Positions 7,243 through 7,816 of a stretch of 7,816 nt of DNA are shown here, one piece after another (the first letter of the stretch is position 1; every line of letters begins with the position of its first letter). Origin of the DNA: Coleofasciculus sp. S288 (GTDB lineage: Bacteria > Cyanobacteriota > Cyanobacteriia > Cyanobacteriales > Coleofasciculaceae). Under the pieces are notes generated by a model. That model did not search any database and had not been told where the DNA came from. It saw only the letters and a program-made list of their open reading frames with translations. A program made the translations under genes and the position numbers. The stretch is from contig JAIUYC010000145.1 in the NCBI GenBank assembly GCA_020216575.1, positions 1 through 7,816 on the forward strand, written 5' to 3'.

Positions 7243-7527
7243 TCAGCCCCTGACGAACGCACTGAAATCAATTTCCTGGATGGAAAAGTGGCTATCATGA
7301 GTAATGACTTGAATTGGCAGTTTAATGCCACGAGTCCAATGAAAAGTTGTGCGGAGAATTTCGTGGCGATCAACGACTTGTTGTAAAGCAGCTTTCAAGA
7401 CTTCGATTTTGAGGTTTCCCTCAAGCAAAATAGCACATTGATTTCGGTAAACTTGGCTATTATGCTGGAGTAACCAGAATTGCTTTTGCTGAGGAGATAG
7501 TAGAAAACCCTGAATTTGCTCTTGCAT
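7243..7527 (-). CDS. N-terminal fragment of an LPALCAD-type C-like domain, probable gene remnant
   Basis: The 94-aa reading frame starts with ATG at 7525-7527, with GAGAGAA a few bases upstream, and ends with TGA directly against the next ATG. Over its first 92 or so residues it aligns almost without gaps to the N-terminus of the 1570-aa NRPS: shared are GF-LSPQQK, VYR-QCAI, EGNL-I and HEILRTTFH, followed by a common IPLQVI/LPIQVI segment. A full C domain is about 430-450 residues, so this piece stops before the active-site region and cannot catalyse condensation. It is most simply the 5' end of a former NRPS gene whose C-like remainder, A and T domains were deleted. It may still be translated and couple translation to the next gene. 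A small independent docking peptide is a less likely reading. Confidence 0.7.
   Translation of the reverse strand: MQEQIQGFLLSPQQKQFWLLQHNSQVYRNQCAILLEGNLKIEVLKAALQQVVDRHEILRTTFHWTRGIKLPIQVITHDSHFSIQEIDFSAFVRG
7247..7251 (-). promoter_or_regulatory. Ribosome binding site of the free-standing C domain, inside the preceding ORF
   Basis: The minus strand reads AGGGG, then CTGA, then ATG. The site lies within the last codons of the 94-aa frame, and the stop TGA abuts the ATG. This arrangement suggests translational coupling and may explain why the short remnant frame is still open. Confidence 0.6.
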
Positions 7528-7568
7528 TTTTCTCTCATAAACACCTAAGAAGACTCTCGCTTAAGAAT

Positions 7569-7816
7569 TCAAGTTTTTGCTTCACTCATAAACTGACTAC
7601 TTGTAGATAAATCTAAACCAAGCTCTTCCAATGAATTGATTCCCAACTCCTGCAATACTTCTGGACTTAGCGTGTTGTTCTCCATAAAAAGGCTTTTTTC
7701 ATTGTTATTTCCTTTATAGACGAAAACCAAATTATGGTAAAAATGTAGAGCTACAATATGCTTGTCAAAATAACTTGGAGAATATCCAGGTTTCAAAAAT
7801 TCCTGATGGTTTAAGC
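7569..7816 (-). CDS. C-terminal end of an unrecognised protein (5' end outside the window)
   Basis: A reading frame is open from the right edge to TGA at 7569-7571, giving 81 residues from 7814. The only upstream start inside the window is a TTG (7794-7796) with no clear ribosome site, and the frame continues past it, so I read this as the end of a longer gene. The visible sequence has an aromatic/His-rich part (YFDKHIVALHFYHNLVFVYKG), then an acidic, leucine-rich tail containing LSPEVLQELGINSLEELGLD, and ends in SEAKT. I do not recognise the family, and there is no membrane segment or cofactor motif. Alternative: a 38-aa peptide from the ATG at 7683-7685 with a LQELGI-like acidic segment, but that ATG lacks a well-spaced ribosome site. 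The gene ends 41 bp before the next start on the same strand, so it is probably in the same operon. Confidence 0.45.
   Translation of the reverse strand, partial: LNHQEFLKPGYSPSYFDKHIVALHFYHNLVFVYKGNNNEKSLFMENNTLSPEVLQELGINSLEELGLDLSTSSQFMSEAKT

Noticed and set aside
7243..7527. The 94-aa fragment as a frameshift of the 525-aa gene
   Set aside because: The 525-aa protein begins its own complete C domain, including the N-terminal helix and first motif. It does not continue the fragment at residue 95, so one base change cannot join them into a normal domain.
7683..7720. Short frame starting MKKAFLWRTTR behind AAAGGA as a leader peptide
   Set aside because: It has a fair ribosome site but only 11 codons, and it overlaps another open frame. 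Nothing ties it to regulation.

Overview
The window looks like part of a non-ribosomal peptide synthetase (NRPS) gene cluster from a cyanobacterium, most likely a filamentous one. The protein sequences have the style of cyanobacterial NRPSs. The octamer GCGATCGC (HIP1, typical of cyanobacteria) occurs four times, at 1114-1121, 1694-1701, 4191-4198 and 4312-4319. An AATTGGT-type heptamer array of the kind common in filamentous cyanobacteria lies at 804-838. No gene is supported on the + strand.

All genes read on the minus strand, from high to low coordinates, and are closely spaced as in one operon. In transcription order they are: (i) the C-terminal end of an unrecognised protein entering from the right edge (7569-7816); (ii) a 94-residue fragment of an NRPS condensation (C) domain (7243-7527), whose stop codon touches the start codon of the next gene; (iii) a free-standing catalytic C domain of 525 aa (5665-7242); (iv) a 1570-aa NRPS with the order C-like, adenylation (A), thiolation (T), C (903-5615); (v) the first 263 residues of a SyrP-like TauD/TfdA Fe(II)/2-oxoglutarate dioxygenase, running off the left edge (1-790).

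The genes can be read as an assembly line. The A domain of the 1570-aa protein has a readable ten-residue specificity code, DLTKIGEVGK. This is one residue from the classic Asn code and also close to Asp codes, so Asn is the best guess. Its N-terminal C-like domain lacks the catalytic HHxxxDG motif and has LPALCAD there instead. The preceding gene supplies an intact C domain, so the working order is probably catalytic C (in trans), non-catalytic C-like, A(Asn), T, catalytic C. A SyrP-type hydroxylase follows directly. I infer that the cluster makes a peptide containing a beta-hydroxylated Asn or Asp, and that the degenerate C-like domain may be a docking platform for the hydroxylase, like the interface domains described for siderophore aspartyl beta-hydroxylases. 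This is a testable inference, not shown by the sequence.

The 94-residue fragment matches the N-terminus of the same LPALCAD-type domain. It looks like what remains of a second C-like/A/T/C protein after its middle was deleted. The window contains no thioesterase, epimerase, MbtH, transporter or phosphopantetheinyl transferase, so the cluster must continue beyond one or both ends.
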